Shown in pieces: positions 21,499 to 30,382 of a DNA stretch of 64,000 bases (positions within the stretch are counted from its first letter, which is position 1; every line of letters begins with the position of its first letter). The notes below the pieces were generated by a model that was not told the origin of the DNA, searched no databases, and worked only from the letters and a program-made list of their open reading frames with translations. Origin of the DNA: Metapseudomonas sp043392685 (GTDB lineage Bacteria > Pseudomonadota > Gammaproteobacteria > Pseudomonadales > Pseudomonadaceae); the NCBI GenBank assembly GCA_043392685.1, contig JBHZGM010000012.1, one strand, 5' to 3'. The translations under genes and the position numbers were made by a program.

Positions 21499-22107
21499 TC
21501 AGGCCGGCCGCACCATGTTGAAGGTGTCGCGGGTGCGGGTGTAGGCGCTGCCGCCCAGGCGCCCCACCAGGTCCAGGCGCTGCGGGTCCACCCGGCCGGC
21601 GTCGGTCAGCACCGCGTCATCGATGTGCGCCAGCAGCACCTCGGCGAACACCAGGTGGCAATTGGGATTGGCGCGCGGATAGGGCTGGATTTCTGCCAGA
21701 TTGCACTCGAAGGCCACCGCCGCGCCCTGCACGCGCGGCGGCCGCACGCGCAGCGACGGCTCAGTGGCGATCCCGCAGGCCTCGAACTCGCTCTCGCCAT
21801 GGGGCAGCAGCGCCGCGCTGGCATTCATCGCCTGCGCCTGCTCGAAGGACACCAGATGGATCACCAGCTCGCCGGTGTCCTGCACGTTGCGCAGGGTGTC
21901 CTTGAGCTGCCCGTCGCCGCGGGTGTTGATGTTCACCAACAGGGTTGCCGGATTGTCGCTGATGATCTGAAAGAAACTGAACGGCGCCAGGTTGCTGACC
22001 CCATCCCTGGACAAGGTGGAAACCCAGGCGATGGGGCGCGGCGTGATGGTAGAGGCCAGCCAGCGATAGGCATCCAGCGGTGCCAGCTGGGAGAAATCGA
22101 GCTGCAT
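21499..22107 (-). CDS. Flavin reductase-like, FMN-binding protein
   Basis: A 202-residue flavin reductase-like split-barrel protein. Family features are the start LAPLDAYRWLASTITPRPIAWVSTLS, then GVSNLAPFSFFQIISDNPATLLVNI, and the C-terminal RLGGSAYTRTRDTF. Members bind FMN and reduce it or use it for small-molecule reduction. It has no oxygenase partner next to it. It lies downstream of the TPR protein gene on the same strand, 91 nt away. Confidence 0.87.
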   Translation of the reverse strand: MQLDFSQLAPLDAYRWLASTITPRPIAWVSTLSRDGVSNLAPFSFFQIISDNPATLLVNINTRGDGQLKDTLRNVQDTGELVIHLVSFEQAQAMNASAALLPHGESEFEACGIATEPSLRVRPPRVQGAAVAFECNLAEIQPYPRANPNCHLVFAEVLLAHIDDAVLTDAGRVDPQRLDLVGRLGGSAYTRTRDTFNMVRPA

Positions 22108-22198
22108 GGAAAGGCTCCAGCGGGAAGGAAGCGGCGATTATGCCCTGCCACCGAAGGCGCCAGATAGACGCATCGAGGCCGCGCACACCACACAAGGG

Positions 22199-22687
22199 TC
22201 AATAGGCCTCGCTCCCACCGGCGGAGACACCCGCCGCATGACGCGCCGGCACGTAGGGGCCAAGACCGACCCGGACCTCGGCCTGTTCGTCCACCTCCAC
22301 TTCAGCCTCCGAACCGCCCTCTACACCCGGCCCCATGGCCTGCCTGGCGGCCTGGATCAGCTGCAGATTGCGACTGCGCAGATCGACGTCGTTGCGGGTT
22401 CGCGCGTTGGATCGCATCGCCAGCGCCACGGCCTGGGCATATTGCCCCTGCCGGAAGCGCACCTGCCCCAGATGGTGGAGGATCGCGGGATTGTTCGGTT
22501 CGATGCGCAGGGCGCGCTCCAGCGTATCTCCCGCCAGCTCGACCTCGCCGTATTCCAGTTGCAGCGAGGCTGCTTCCAGCAAGGCGCCCGAGGCGCCGTT
22601 GTTGCGAGCCCCGGCAGCGTACGCGGGCCATGCAACGGCCGCGCAGAAGGCGAGCATCAGGGTCGAGAAGAGATTCCGGGCGTACAT
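22199..22687 (-). CDS. Exported TPR-repeat protein
   Basis: A 162-residue protein with a Sec signal peptide (MYARNLFSTLMLAFCAAVAWPAYAAG) and about two tetratricopeptide repeats (residues about 38-110, with AILHHLGQVRFRQGQYAQAV as a clear TPR). The acidic C-terminal tail is low complexity. It probably acts as a periplasmic protein-interaction scaffold. Its partner is not known. It lies 132 nt downstream of the tatA-like gene on the same strand. Confidence 0.7.
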   Translation of the reverse strand: MYARNLFSTLMLAFCAAVAWPAYAAGARNNGASGALLEAASLQLEYGEVELAGDTLERALRIEPNNPAILHHLGQVRFRQGQYAQAVALAMRSNARTRNDVDLRSRNLQLIQAARQAMGPGVEGGSEAEVEVDEQAEVRVGLGPYVPARHAAGVSAGGSEAY

Positions 22688-22819
22688 CGACGGGCTTCAC
22701 CTGGCATCAAGGCATGGCGGGATGGGGAAATCACGGCGAAATCCGACTCTCGCCGACACACCAAGTTCCCGCCGCCCGGCAACCCGGACATGAAAAACGC
22801 GCGCCCTCGGGGACACGGC

Positions 22820-23032
22820 TCAGGGCCGGGAAGGACTCCGTTGCTCGATGCGCGCGGCGCCATCACCCTCGGTGCGAAGCGGCTCACCCTTGTCCTCGGT
22901 GGCCAGAGAGCGGCGAAAACCGCGGATCGACTCGCCCAGGTCGGCCCCCAGGCTTTTCAGACGCTTGCCGCCGAACAGCACCAGCACCACCAGCAACAGC
23001 ACCAGCCAGTGCTTCCAGTCGAAGATTCCCAT
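22820..23032 (-). CDS. tatA: TatA/TatE-family twin-arginine translocase subunit
   Basis: A 70-residue protein with the TatA architecture: a short N-terminal hydrophobic helix (WKHWLVLLLVVLVLFGGKRL), the FGGKRL turn, an amphipathic helix (GADLGESIRGFRRSL) and a charged tail. The ATG at 23032 is used because GGAGG lies 7 nt upstream; the ATG at 23038 would touch the RBS. No tatB or tatC is beside it, so it is an isolated extra subunit directly downstream of pobA. It may add export capacity for a nearby Tat substrate such as PchX, which is an inference. Confidence 0.85.
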   Translation of the reverse strand: MGIFDWKHWLVLLLVVLVLFGGKRLKSLGADLGESIRGFRRSLATEDKGEPLRTEGDGAARIEQRSPSRP

Positions 23033-23086
23033 GGGCATTCCTCCAGGTTGGAATCGGCCCCGCCGCGCAAGGCGGGGCCAGCCGTA

Positions 23087-24274
23087 TCAGCAGACCTCTT
23101 CGTAGGGCAGGCCGACGTAGTTCTCGGCGATGTTCACCAGGCCGGCATGGGAGTTCAGGTAGTACTCGCGGTCGGCTTCCTGCATCTTCCGGTCCCAGGC
23201 GTCCATGTGGCCGTCGAAGTCGTGCAGCAGGTTGGTCATGAACCAGCTGAAACGCTCGCCCTTCCACACCCGGCGCAGGGCCAGTTCCGAGTATTTCTCC
23301 AGCAGGTCGGTGCGGCCCTCGCGATAGACCTTCACCAGGATGCGATACAGGTAGCACACGTCCGAAGCGGCCAGATTCAGGCCCTTGGCACCCGTAGGCG
23401 GGACGATATGGGCGGCGTCGCCGACCAGGAACAGGTTGCCGTACTGCATCGGCTCCACCACGAAACTGCGCAGCGGGGCGATGCTCTTCTCCAGGGACGG
23501 GCCGGTCTCCAGCCTGTCTGCCACATCCTTCGGCAGGCGCGCCTTGAGTTCGGTCCAGAAGCGCTCATCGGACCAGTCTTCCACCTTGTCGGTCAGCGGC
23601 ACCTGCAGGTAGTAGCGGCTGCGGGTCAGGGAACGCTGGCTGCACAGCACGAAACCGCGCTCGTGGTGGGCGTAGATGAGTTCCTCGTTGACCGGCGGGG
23701 TATCGGACAGCAGGCCCAGCCAACCGAACGGATAGACCCGCTCGTACTCGGTCAGCACACCCTCCGGGATGCTCTTGCGCGACACGCCGTGGAAGCCGTC
23801 GCAACCGGCGATGTAGTCACACTCGATGCGGTGGGTCTGGCCGTCCTTCTCGAAGGTGACGTAGGGCTTCTCGCCCTTGAGCTCATGCAGCTGCACGTCG
23901 GCGGCCGAGTAGATGATGCGGGCACCGCTGGCCGCGCGGGCATCCATCAGGTCACGGGTGACCTCGGTCTGGCCGTAGACCACCACGCTCTTGCCATTGG
24001 TGAGTTCGGTGAGATGCACCGGCACCCGCTTGCCATCGAGAACCAGTTCGACACCTTCATGCACCAGGCCTTCGGCATCCATGCGTTCGCTGACGCCGGC
24101 CTCGCGAAGCATGTCGACAGTGCCCTGCTCCAGCACGCCGGCGCGGATGCGGCCGAGCACGTAATCGGGGGTCTGGCGCTCGACGATGATGTTGTCGATA
24201 CCGGCCTTGTACAGCAGTTGGCCAAGCAGCAATCCGGAAGGACCGGCACCAATGATGGCAACCTGGGTTTTCAT
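23087..24274 (-). CDS. pobA: 4-hydroxybenzoate 3-monooxygenase
   Basis: A 395-residue FAD-dependent NADPH hydroxylase that converts 4-hydroxybenzoate to protocatechuate in the cytoplasm. The N-terminal FAD motif is IIGAGPSGLLLG, the FAD/NADPH segment is DYIAGCDGFHGVSR, and the FAD-binding GDAAHIVPPTGAKGLNLA follows. Similarity to Pseudomonas PobA runs the full length. The ATG at 24274 (MKTQVAIIG) matches the known family start. It is divergent from pobR. It completes the p-cresol route encoded by pch, because 4-hydroxybenzoate is the pch product. Confidence 0.96.
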   Translation of the reverse strand: MKTQVAIIGAGPSGLLLGQLLYKAGIDNIIVERQTPDYVLGRIRAGVLEQGTVDMLREAGVSERMDAEGLVHEGVELVLDGKRVPVHLTELTNGKSVVVYGQTEVTRDLMDARAASGARIIYSAADVQLHELKGEKPYVTFEKDGQTHRIECDYIAGCDGFHGVSRKSIPEGVLTEYERVYPFGWLGLLSDTPPVNEELIYAHHERGFVLCSQRSLTRSRYYLQVPLTDKVEDWSDERFWTELKARLPKDVADRLETGPSLEKSIAPLRSFVVEPMQYGNLFLVGDAAHIVPPTGAKGLNLAASDVCYLYRILVKVYREGRTDLLEKYSELALRRVWKGERFSWFMTNLLHDFDGHMDAWDRKMQEADREYYLNSHAGLVNIAENYVGLPYEEVC

Positions 24275-24455
24275 TGTTTTTGTCTCGCAAAAGGGGCTTG
24301 AGGCCAGGGACACAGAAATAGGCCTCAAACACGTGGGTTAAGGTTCCCCTGCATTTTTGCTGACACAAATCTGAAAAGAAGGTCAAAATCCCGCCATTAA
24401 TTGCACTTTTGAAAACTGCGTCCGATTATCGAACGCCCCTCCACCAGGCTACCCC

Positions 24456-25346
24456 ATGAAGACCAGCATTCCAGGCGTCCCCGTATTCAAGCTTTATGGC
24501 GAGAACCAGGCCTGGCCGACCCCCGACCTGTTGCACTGCGAATCCATTCCGAAACGCAGCAGCCTGCACCACTGGGAAATCAAGCCGCACCGCCACGCCG
24601 ACCTGTTCCAGCTGCTCTATGTGCAGCGCGGCCAGGCGGTGGTGGAAGTGGAAGGACGGCGCAGCGACATCCTCGAACCCTCGATCCAGGTCACCCCTCC
24701 ACTCTGCGTTCACGGTTTCCAGTTCTCCGAGAGCATCGAGGGGCACGTGCTGACGCTGGGGGCGCCCCTGGTGGAGCAGCTGGAAGCGCAACTCGGTGCC
24801 CCCCTCACGGTGCTGGCCTCCTCGGGCTGTTACCCGGTGGGCGCCGACCGCCGCTACATCACCACCCTGTTCGCTGCCCTGCTTGAGGAATACGAAGGCA
24901 GCGCGCCATCCCGCGATCTGGTGCTCAATTCCCTGGTCAACGTGCTGATGGTCTGGATCAGTCGGCGCAGCCAGCAGAATTTGCCACCCAGCGGCCGCGA
25001 CGAACGTAACCGGCAGCTGCTGGGGCGCTTCATCAAGCTGGTGGAACAGCACTACCGCGAACACCTGACAGTGGAGACCTACGCCCACCGCCTGGACCTG
25101 TCCAGCGTCCACCTGAACAAGCTGTGTCGCCAGCTGGCCGGCCAGAGCGCGCTGCAGATCATCCACCAGCGCCTGCTGCTGGAGGCCCGGCGCAACCTCA
25201 TCTACACCAACATGACCGTCGCCCAGGTGTCCGACAGGCTGGGCTTCACCGACCCCACCTACTTCTCGCGCTTCTTCCGCCGCCTCAACGGCCAGACGCC
25301 CAATGCCTTCCGCCGCGCCAGCGGCCAGGGCGGCGGCGATGACTAG
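24456..25346 (+). CDS. pobR: PobR, AraC-family activator of pobA
   Basis: A 296-residue AraC/XylS regulator. The N-terminal cupin-like effector domain (about 20-110, with KPHRHADLFQLLYVQRG) is followed by a C-terminal double helix-turn-helix (about 185-290: TVETYAHRLDLSSVHLNKLC and VAQVSDRLGFTDPTYFSRFF). It is divergent from pobA with about 180 bp between, the arrangement seen for 4-hydroxybenzoate-responsive PobR. The effector is inferred from this context. Confidence 0.9.
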   Translation: MKTSIPGVPVFKLYGENQAWPTPDLLHCESIPKRSSLHHWEIKPHRHADLFQLLYVQRGQAVVEVEGRRSDILEPSIQVTPPLCVHGFQFSESIEGHVLTLGAPLVEQLEAQLGAPLTVLASSGCYPVGADRRYITTLFAALLEEYEGSAPSRDLVLNSLVNVLMVWISRRSQQNLPPSGRDERNRQLLGRFIKLVEQHYREHLTVETYAHRLDLSSVHLNKLCRQLAGQSALQIIHQRLLLEARRNLIYTNMTVAQVSDRLGFTDPTYFSRFFRRLNGQTPNAFRRASGQGGGDD

Positions 25347-25355
25347 ACCGGCGTC

Positions 25356-25383
25356 GAGAATTCTCCAGGTTGCGGAAATTTCT
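25356..25383 (+). promoter_or_regulatory. Candidate upstream activator site for the SphA-like gene
   Basis: Contains the palindrome GAGAATTCTC (25356-25365) and GCGGAAATTTCT (25372-25383). The latter ends 97 nt before the sigma-54-like -24 box. The identical 12-mer occurs inverted before the pchA promoter at a matching distance, so it may bind the sigma-54 activator encoded at 26516-28336. Confidence 0.5.
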
Positions 25384-25479
25384 TAACAACCTGTCGCCAC
25401 AGCAAAGGCCAGCAGCCTTCTAACGGAGTAAAAGCCGCGAACAGGCATCTATCTTCTGCAAAAATGCGGATCTCATGAC

Positions 25480-25495
25480 TGGCACACTTATTGTT
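25480..25495 (+). promoter_or_regulatory. Sigma-54-like promoter of the SphA-like gene
   Basis: TGGCACACTTATTGTT matches the -24/-12 pattern TGGCAC-N5-TTGC with a T in place of the final C. It lies 64 nt before the ATG. The pchA promoter has the same variant -12 box. Confidence 0.65.
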
Positions 25496-25558
25496 TAGGG
25501 CAGCTTCCGGGCAAGCCACCGGCCTTGCTCGCGCTCAATAACAACAAGGCTGCATTTC

Positions 25559-26488
25559 ATGAACAAGAAATCCCTCTGCTCCACCGCCATTGCCTGCACC
25601 ACCTGCCTGCTGCTCGCCGGCCCCACCCAACTGGCCCAGGCCACCGAAGGCGGCCTGTCGTCCTGGCCGATGGGCATCGAGATCTACGGCATGGGCATCC
25701 TGCCTCCGCCCGGCACCTACGGTCAGGTGTTCGTCGGCAACTACCTGGCTGACTCCCTGCGTGACAACGCCGGCGACAAGGCCGCCGACATCGACCTGCG
25801 GGTCACCACCATCGTGCCGCGTTTCGTCTGGGTCACCGAACAGCAGGTGCTCGGCGGCAACCTCGGCTTCCACGCCCTGCTGCCGCTCAACGACATTCGC
25901 CTGAACATCAAGAACGGCCCCCACGACCACAAGCGCGGCATCGGCGACGCCCACTTCGGCCCGGTGGTCGGCTTCCACCACAGCGACAAGTTCCACACCG
26001 CCGTCGGCGTCGATTTCGTAGCCCCCACCGGAAGCTACGACAAGGACGACCTGGTCAACCTCGGCAACAACTACTACACGGTACAGGCGGTGTACGCGAT
26101 GACCTACACCGACCCCAATGGCTTCAACGCTGACGTGCGCCTGATGCACGACTACAACTTCGAGAACCGCGACACCCACTACCAGTCGGGCCGCGAACTG
26201 CATGCCGACTACACCCTGGGCTGGGGCCTGGGCAACGGCTGGGTGGTGGGCGTCGGCGGCCACGCCTACAAGCAGATCAGCGACGACAAGTGCAGCGTCT
26301 CCAACTGCGCCGCGGCCGCCCAGGTGGACGCCAATGACGGCAACCGTGGCCGCAGCTTCTCCATTGGCCCGGCCGTGCAGTACACCGGCGATGGCTGGTT
26401 CCTCAGCGCCAAATGGCAGGACGAAAGCGGCGTGCGCAACCGCGCCGAAGGCCAGACCTACTGGCTGAAGTTCACCATGCCGCTCTGA
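25559..26488 (+). CDS. SphA-like outer-membrane protein (phenol degradation meta family)
   Basis: A 309-residue exported protein with a signal peptide (MNKKSLCSTAIACTTCLLLAGPTQLAQA) and a repetitive beta-strand pattern ending in an aromatic-rich strand (YWLKFTMPL), as expected for an outer-membrane barrel. It resembles the SphA/phenol meta-degradation family often encoded beside aromatic catabolic genes and thought to aid uptake of hydrophobic aromatics. Its sigma-54-like promoter and its position next to the activator gene link it to p-cresol use. Transport of p-cresol is inferred and not shown. Confidence 0.82.
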   Translation: MNKKSLCSTAIACTTCLLLAGPTQLAQATEGGLSSWPMGIEIYGMGILPPPGTYGQVFVGNYLADSLRDNAGDKAADIDLRVTTIVPRFVWVTEQQVLGGNLGFHALLPLNDIRLNIKNGPHDHKRGIGDAHFGPVVGFHHSDKFHTAVGVDFVAPTGSYDKDDLVNLGNNYYTVQAVYAMTYTDPNGFNADVRLMHDYNFENRDTHYQSGRELHADYTLGWGLGNGWVVGVGGHAYKQISDDKCSVSNCAAAAQVDANDGNRGRSFSIGPAVQYTGDGWFLSAKWQDESGVRNRAEGQTYWLKFTMPL

Positions 26489-26515
26489 TCCGCCGGTAAC
26501 CGGCCAAGGGGTGGA

Positions 26516-28336
26516 TCACTCCCCCTTGAGCCGGTAACTGATCTGCGCGCGGCTCATGCCCAGCATCTGTGCCGCCGCGGTGAGGTTGCCGCCGGTGCGT
26601 TCCAGCGCCAGGCGCACCAGGCGTTGTTCGATTTCCTTCAGCGAAGTGCCCAGCACCCGCTCGCGGCCACTGATAAAAGCCTGCAGGTCAGCCAGCTCCG
26701 GCTCCACCATCAACGGCTCGCCAGCCTCAGGCGCCGCCCCCTCACTGGCCGGAGCGTCAAGGCGGCCTTCGGCAGTCAGGCCGATACCACCCGCCCGCAA
26801 CGGCTCGCCTGCCTCGGCCAGGTGTACCAGGTCCATCACCTCGCCATCGCCCGCGGCGATCACGCCCCGTTCGATCAGGTTCTGCAGCTCGCGGATATTG
26901 CCGGGAAAGCGGTAGGTCAGCAGGGCGTTGACCAGTCGCGTGCTGAAACCAATCGGCTTGAGCCCGTGGCGCGCGCTGAACTTGCGCAGGAAATAGCTCA
27001 TCAGCAGCGGGATGTCTTCACGGCGCTCGCGCAAGGGCGGCAGGTGGATGGGGAAGACGTTCAGCCGGTACAGCAGGTCCTCGCGGAAGCGCCCTGCTTC
27101 CACCTCGCGGCGCAGGTCCACATTGGTGGCGGCGATGATCCGCACATCCACCGGAATCGCCGTGGTGCCGCCCACCCGCTCGATCTCGCCCTCCTGCAGC
27201 ACCCGCAGGATCTTGCTCTGGGCGCTGAGGCTCAGGGTGGCGATCTCGTCGAGGAACAGGGTGCCGCCTTTTGCCCGTTCGAATCGTCCGGGGCGGGAAC
27301 GGTCGGCTCCGGTGAAGGCGCCGCGCTCCACACCGAAGAGTTCCGCCTCCAGCAGGGTTTCCGGCAGCGCCGCACAGTTGAGCGCCACCAGCGGCGTATG
27401 GTGACGCGGGCTGGCCTGGTGCAGGGTGCGCGCGAACAGCTCCTTGCCCACCCCCGATTCACCCGTGAGCAGTACGGTGGCCTGGGTCGGCGCAACGCGG
27501 TAGAGCTGCTGGCTGGCGGCGACGAAGGCGGCGGAAATACCCACCATGGCCTGGCCCTCGGGCGGCTCATCCAGCTCGGCCATTTCCGTTTCGTCGGCCG
27601 AGCCGTAGGTGCTGCGGCTGAGAAAATCACTGACATCCAGATGGGCCAGATCGGTATCAATGTCCTCCCACTGCTCCGCCGGCTTGCCGACGATGCGGCA
27701 GGCCGAATGCCCCATGCAACGACACTCCTGTTCGCGGAACACCACCAAGCGTCCCAGCAGGGAAGAGGCATAGCCACTGGCGTAGCCCACCTCCATCCAG
27801 CAGGCCGGCTCGCTGCCCAGCCCGTAGCTGGCGATGTGCTCGTCGGCTTCCAGGGAGTTGTGCCAGAAGAACTCCGAATAGAAGTGGCCGATGCTGGAGT
27901 CGATGTCAAAGCGCACCACCTCGACGTTCACCATGCCCTCCAGCATGTGCAGGCGCGGGCCGGCGCTGTAGAGGCTGGCGTGGTCGCCCTCGGGCCACTG
28001 CGCGCTGACCTGGGCTGCATCCCGCGCCCCTGCCTGCCAGCCGATTCGCGTAAGAAGGCCACGTGCCTTGTCCAGACCCAGGGCTTCCACCAGTTCGCGG
28101 CGGATGGCGCCGAAGGCGGCCCCCTGAAGCAACATCATGCGCTGGCCACAAAGCCAGATATTGCCGTCCTGGGGGGCGAAGGTGATGGTCTCGGCCAGCT
28201 GCTCGGCTGTCGGCAGCCCGGTGCTGCCGAACTGGTCGGCTCGATCGACGATCAGGCGTTTCTGCCGGCCGAGCAGCTGCTTGAGGAATTCATCCCCCAT
28301 GGCGCGGCCGGGATTGCTCGAGGTTTTACGAGTCAT
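26516..28336 (-). CDS. Sigma-54-dependent activator, XylR/DmpR type
   Basis: A regulator of about 606 residues. The N-terminal XylR-type effector domain and V4R domain (with ECRCMGHSACRIVGKP) should bind an aromatic inducer. The central AAA+ domain has Walker A GESGVGKE, the sigma-54 contact GAFTGA and ATNVDLRREVEAGRFREDLLYRLN. A Fis-type HTH ends the chain (NLTAAAQMLGMSRAQISYRLKG). It sits between the SphA-like gene and the divergent pchACXF operon, both with sigma-54-like promoters, so it probably activates both with p-cresol or a related phenol. No RBS clearly decides the start; 28336 is a choice among ATGs at 28375, 28342 and 28336. Confidence 0.88.
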   Translation of the reverse strand: MTRKTSSNPGRAMGDEFLKQLLGRQKRLIVDRADQFGSTGLPTAEQLAETITFAPQDGNIWLCGQRMMLLQGAAFGAIRRELVEALGLDKARGLLTRIGWQAGARDAAQVSAQWPEGDHASLYSAGPRLHMLEGMVNVEVVRFDIDSSIGHFYSEFFWHNSLEADEHIASYGLGSEPACWMEVGYASGYASSLLGRLVVFREQECRCMGHSACRIVGKPAEQWEDIDTDLAHLDVSDFLSRSTYGSADETEMAELDEPPEGQAMVGISAAFVAASQQLYRVAPTQATVLLTGESGVGKELFARTLHQASPRHHTPLVALNCAALPETLLEAELFGVERGAFTGADRSRPGRFERAKGGTLFLDEIATLSLSAQSKILRVLQEGEIERVGGTTAIPVDVRIIAATNVDLRREVEAGRFREDLLYRLNVFPIHLPPLRERREDIPLLMSYFLRKFSARHGLKPIGFSTRLVNALLTYRFPGNIRELQNLIERGVIAAGDGEVMDLVHLAEAGEPLRAGGIGLTAEGRLDAPASEGAAPEAGEPLMVEPELADLQAFISGRERVLGTSLKEIEQRLVRLALERTGGNLTAAAQMLGMSRAQISYRLKGE

Positions 28337-28487
28337 GGTCATGGGCAGGAGGCAGGAGGCAGGGAAAAGAGCCATTCAGTATGCCCGGGTGAAATGGCCG
28401 GTCAATTGGCCGGTCGGCACCTTCGCACGCCATTACCCGATAACCGCACAGACTTCTGCGCAGCGCTCCGGGGAAGTTTCAGCACTG

Positions 28488-28515
28488 GCGGAGACTTCTC
28501 TGCAGAAATTTCCGC
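28488..28515. promoter_or_regulatory. Candidate upstream activator site for pchA
   Basis: An imperfect inverted repeat, GCGGAGACTTCT (28488-28499) and AGAAATTTCCGC (28504-28515), with a CTGC spacer; the arms match in 10 of 12 positions. The right arm is the exact complement of GCGGAAATTTCT found before the SphA-like gene. It ends 98 nt before the -24 box at 28613. Confidence 0.5.
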
Positions 28516-28612
28516 GCCAACTCCCCGCAAAGCTCTCACGGAGGCTCGGGCATTTCGCACAAAATAAACCTAAGTGCTTGTTTTAACAGGAATAAATAAA
28601 AACACACAGAAC

Positions 28613-28628
28613 TGGCACGGTAGTTGTT
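28613..28628 (+). promoter_or_regulatory. Sigma-54-like promoter of the pch operon
   Basis: TGGCACGGTAGTTGTT fits the -24/-12 consensus except for TTGT in place of TTGC. The leader to pchA is about 230 nt. The divergent activator gene and the paired upstream motif support the call. Confidence 0.7.
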
Positions 28629-28675
28629 AAAGGCCTGACGCGTGCAGCTCACAACAACAACGCAGGTTACGGCCC

Positions 28676-28738
28676 ATGAACCACTTCCCACCGTCTGGCT
28701 ACCCCGCTCGCCCTCCCGCACAACGGCTTCGTTGTTGA
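28676..28738 (+). CDS. Possible 20-residue leader ORF before pchA
   Basis: An ATG at 28676 opens a 20-codon frame (MNHFPPSGYPARPPAQRLRC) ending in TGA, inside the long pch leader. An AGG lies about 9 nt upstream. It is Pro/Arg-rich and could be a regulatory leader peptide or chance. There is no homology evidence. Confidence 0.2.
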   Translation: MNHFPPSGYPARPPAQRLRC

Positions 28739-28856
28739 TACCCGACCGCACAGCCGCAGGTCCGATGCCCGCGCGCTGCGCCTGAGGCTCCGCCACGCCC
28801 CAAGCAACCAGCGGATTCCGCCCCCGGCGGCCCTTCGCACAAATAAGAGAGACCCC

Positions 28857-30332
28857 ATGGACATTACCCGCCCTGCCTACCAGAACCTCGAGCTACAGCC
28901 CCTTGCCGGGCAATGGCGCGCCGGCAGTACCGGTCGCCAGCTGGAAGTGTTCGATCCCTACAACGACCAGCGCCTGCTGAGCATCACCCTGGCCAGCCGC
29001 GAGGACCTCGATGCGGCCTACCGCGCGGCCCGCGACAGCCAGCGGGAATGGGCCGCCAAGGCGCCGGCCGAGCGTGCCCGGGTACTCCTGGAAGCGGTGA
29101 AGATCTTCGACCAGCGCCGCGAGGAGATCATCGACTGGATCATCCGCGAGTCCGGCAGCACCCGCATCAAGGCGCAGATCGAATGGGGCGCCGCCCGCGC
29201 CATCACCCTGGAATCGGCCAGCCTGCCGAACCGTGTGCACGGGCGCATCGTCGCCTCCAACATCCCCGGCAAGGAGAGCCGCGTCTACCGCGCCCCACTC
29301 GGGGTGATCGGCGTGATCAGTCCGTGGAATTTCCCCCTGCACCTCACCGCCCGTTCCCTGGCGCCGGCCCTGGCCCTGGGCAATGCGGTAGTGGTCAAGC
29401 CGGCCAGCGACACCCCGGTCACCGGCGGCCTGCTGCTGGCGCGCATCTTCGAGGAAGCCGGCCTGCCGGCGGGCGTGCTCAGCGTGGTGGTGGGCTCGGG
29501 CGCGGAAATCGGCGACGCCTTCGTCGAGCATCCGGTGCCAGCTTTCATTTCGTTCACCGGCTCTACCCAGGTGGGCCGCAACATCGGCCGCATCGCCAGC
29601 GGCGGCGAATACCTCAAGCATGTGGCGCTGGAACTGGGCGGCAACAGCCCCTTCGTGGTGCTGGCCGACGCTGACCTGGAACAGGCAGTCAGCGCCGCCG
29701 TGGTGGGCAAGTTCCTGCACCAGGGCCAAATCTGCATGGCGGTCAACCGCATCATCGTCGAGCAACCGCTGCTGGAAGCCTTCACCAAGCGCTTCGTCGA
29801 GCGCGTCAAGGCCCTGCCATACGGTGACCCGAGCAAGCCCGAAACCGTGGTCGGCCCGGTGATCAACGCCAAGCAGCTGGCTGGTCTGAAGGAGAAGATC
29901 GCCACCGCCCAGGCCGAGGGCGCCACCCTGCTGGTGGGCGGCGAGCCCCAGGGCAACGTCATGCCGCCCCATGTGTTCGGCAACGTCACCGCCGACATGG
30001 AAATCGCCCGCGAGGAAATCTTCGGCCCGCTGGTGGGCATCCAGTCCGCGCGCGATGCCGAGCACGCCCTGGAGCTGGCCAACCGCAGCGAGTACGGCCT
30101 GTCCAGCGCGGTATTCACCGGCAGCCTGGAGCGCGGCGTGCAGTTCGCCCAGCGCATCCATGCCGGTATGACCCACGTGAACGACATCCCGGTCAACGAC
30201 GAACCCAACGCCCCCTTCGGCGGCGAGAAGAACTCGGGCCTCGGCCGCTTCAACGGCGACTGGGCCATCGAGGAGTTCACCACCGACCACTGGATCACCC
30301 TGCAACACAGTCCGCGGCCCTATCCGTTCTGA
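28857..30332 (+). CDS. pchA: 4-hydroxybenzaldehyde dehydrogenase
   Basis: A 491-residue NAD(P)-dependent aldehyde dehydrogenase that oxidises 4-hydroxybenzaldehyde to 4-hydroxybenzoate in the cytoplasm. The catalytic Cys is in FLHQGQICMAVNR, the general-base Glu in LELGGNSPFVVL, and the cofactor segment is ISPWNFPLHLTARSLAPALALGN. It belongs to the benzaldehyde/vanillin dehydrogenase group. The specific substrate comes from the operon order pchA-pchC-pchX-pchF, known from p-cresol-degrading P. putida strains. It starts the operon, with pchC 50 nt downstream. Confidence 0.88.
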   Translation: MDITRPAYQNLELQPLAGQWRAGSTGRQLEVFDPYNDQRLLSITLASREDLDAAYRAARDSQREWAAKAPAERARVLLEAVKIFDQRREEIIDWIIRESGSTRIKAQIEWGAARAITLESASLPNRVHGRIVASNIPGKESRVYRAPLGVIGVISPWNFPLHLTARSLAPALALGNAVVVKPASDTPVTGGLLLARIFEEAGLPAGVLSVVVGSGAEIGDAFVEHPVPAFISFTGSTQVGRNIGRIASGGEYLKHVALELGGNSPFVVLADADLEQAVSAAVVGKFLHQGQICMAVNRIIVEQPLLEAFTKRFVERVKALPYGDPSKPETVVGPVINAKQLAGLKEKIATAQAEGATLLVGGEPQGNVMPPHVFGNVTADMEIAREEIFGPLVGIQSARDAEHALELANRSEYGLSSAVFTGSLERGVQFAQRIHAGMTHVNDIPVNDEPNAPFGGEKNSGLGRFNGDWAIEEFTTDHWITLQHSPRPYPF

Positions 30333-30382
30333 TGCGCCGCATTACCAACACCCAGCACCACCAATAAAAAACGGAGTTCGAA

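Noticed and set aside
21164..21544. Open frame of about 126 codons in the spacer
   Set aside because: Low-complexity composition, no RBS, and it overlaps a dispersed-repeat-like stretch and the end of the flavin reductase gene.
22106..24301. 731-codon open frame on the plus strand
   Set aside because: It runs antisense across the flavin reductase edge, TPR, tatA and pobA genes and has no recognisable domain.
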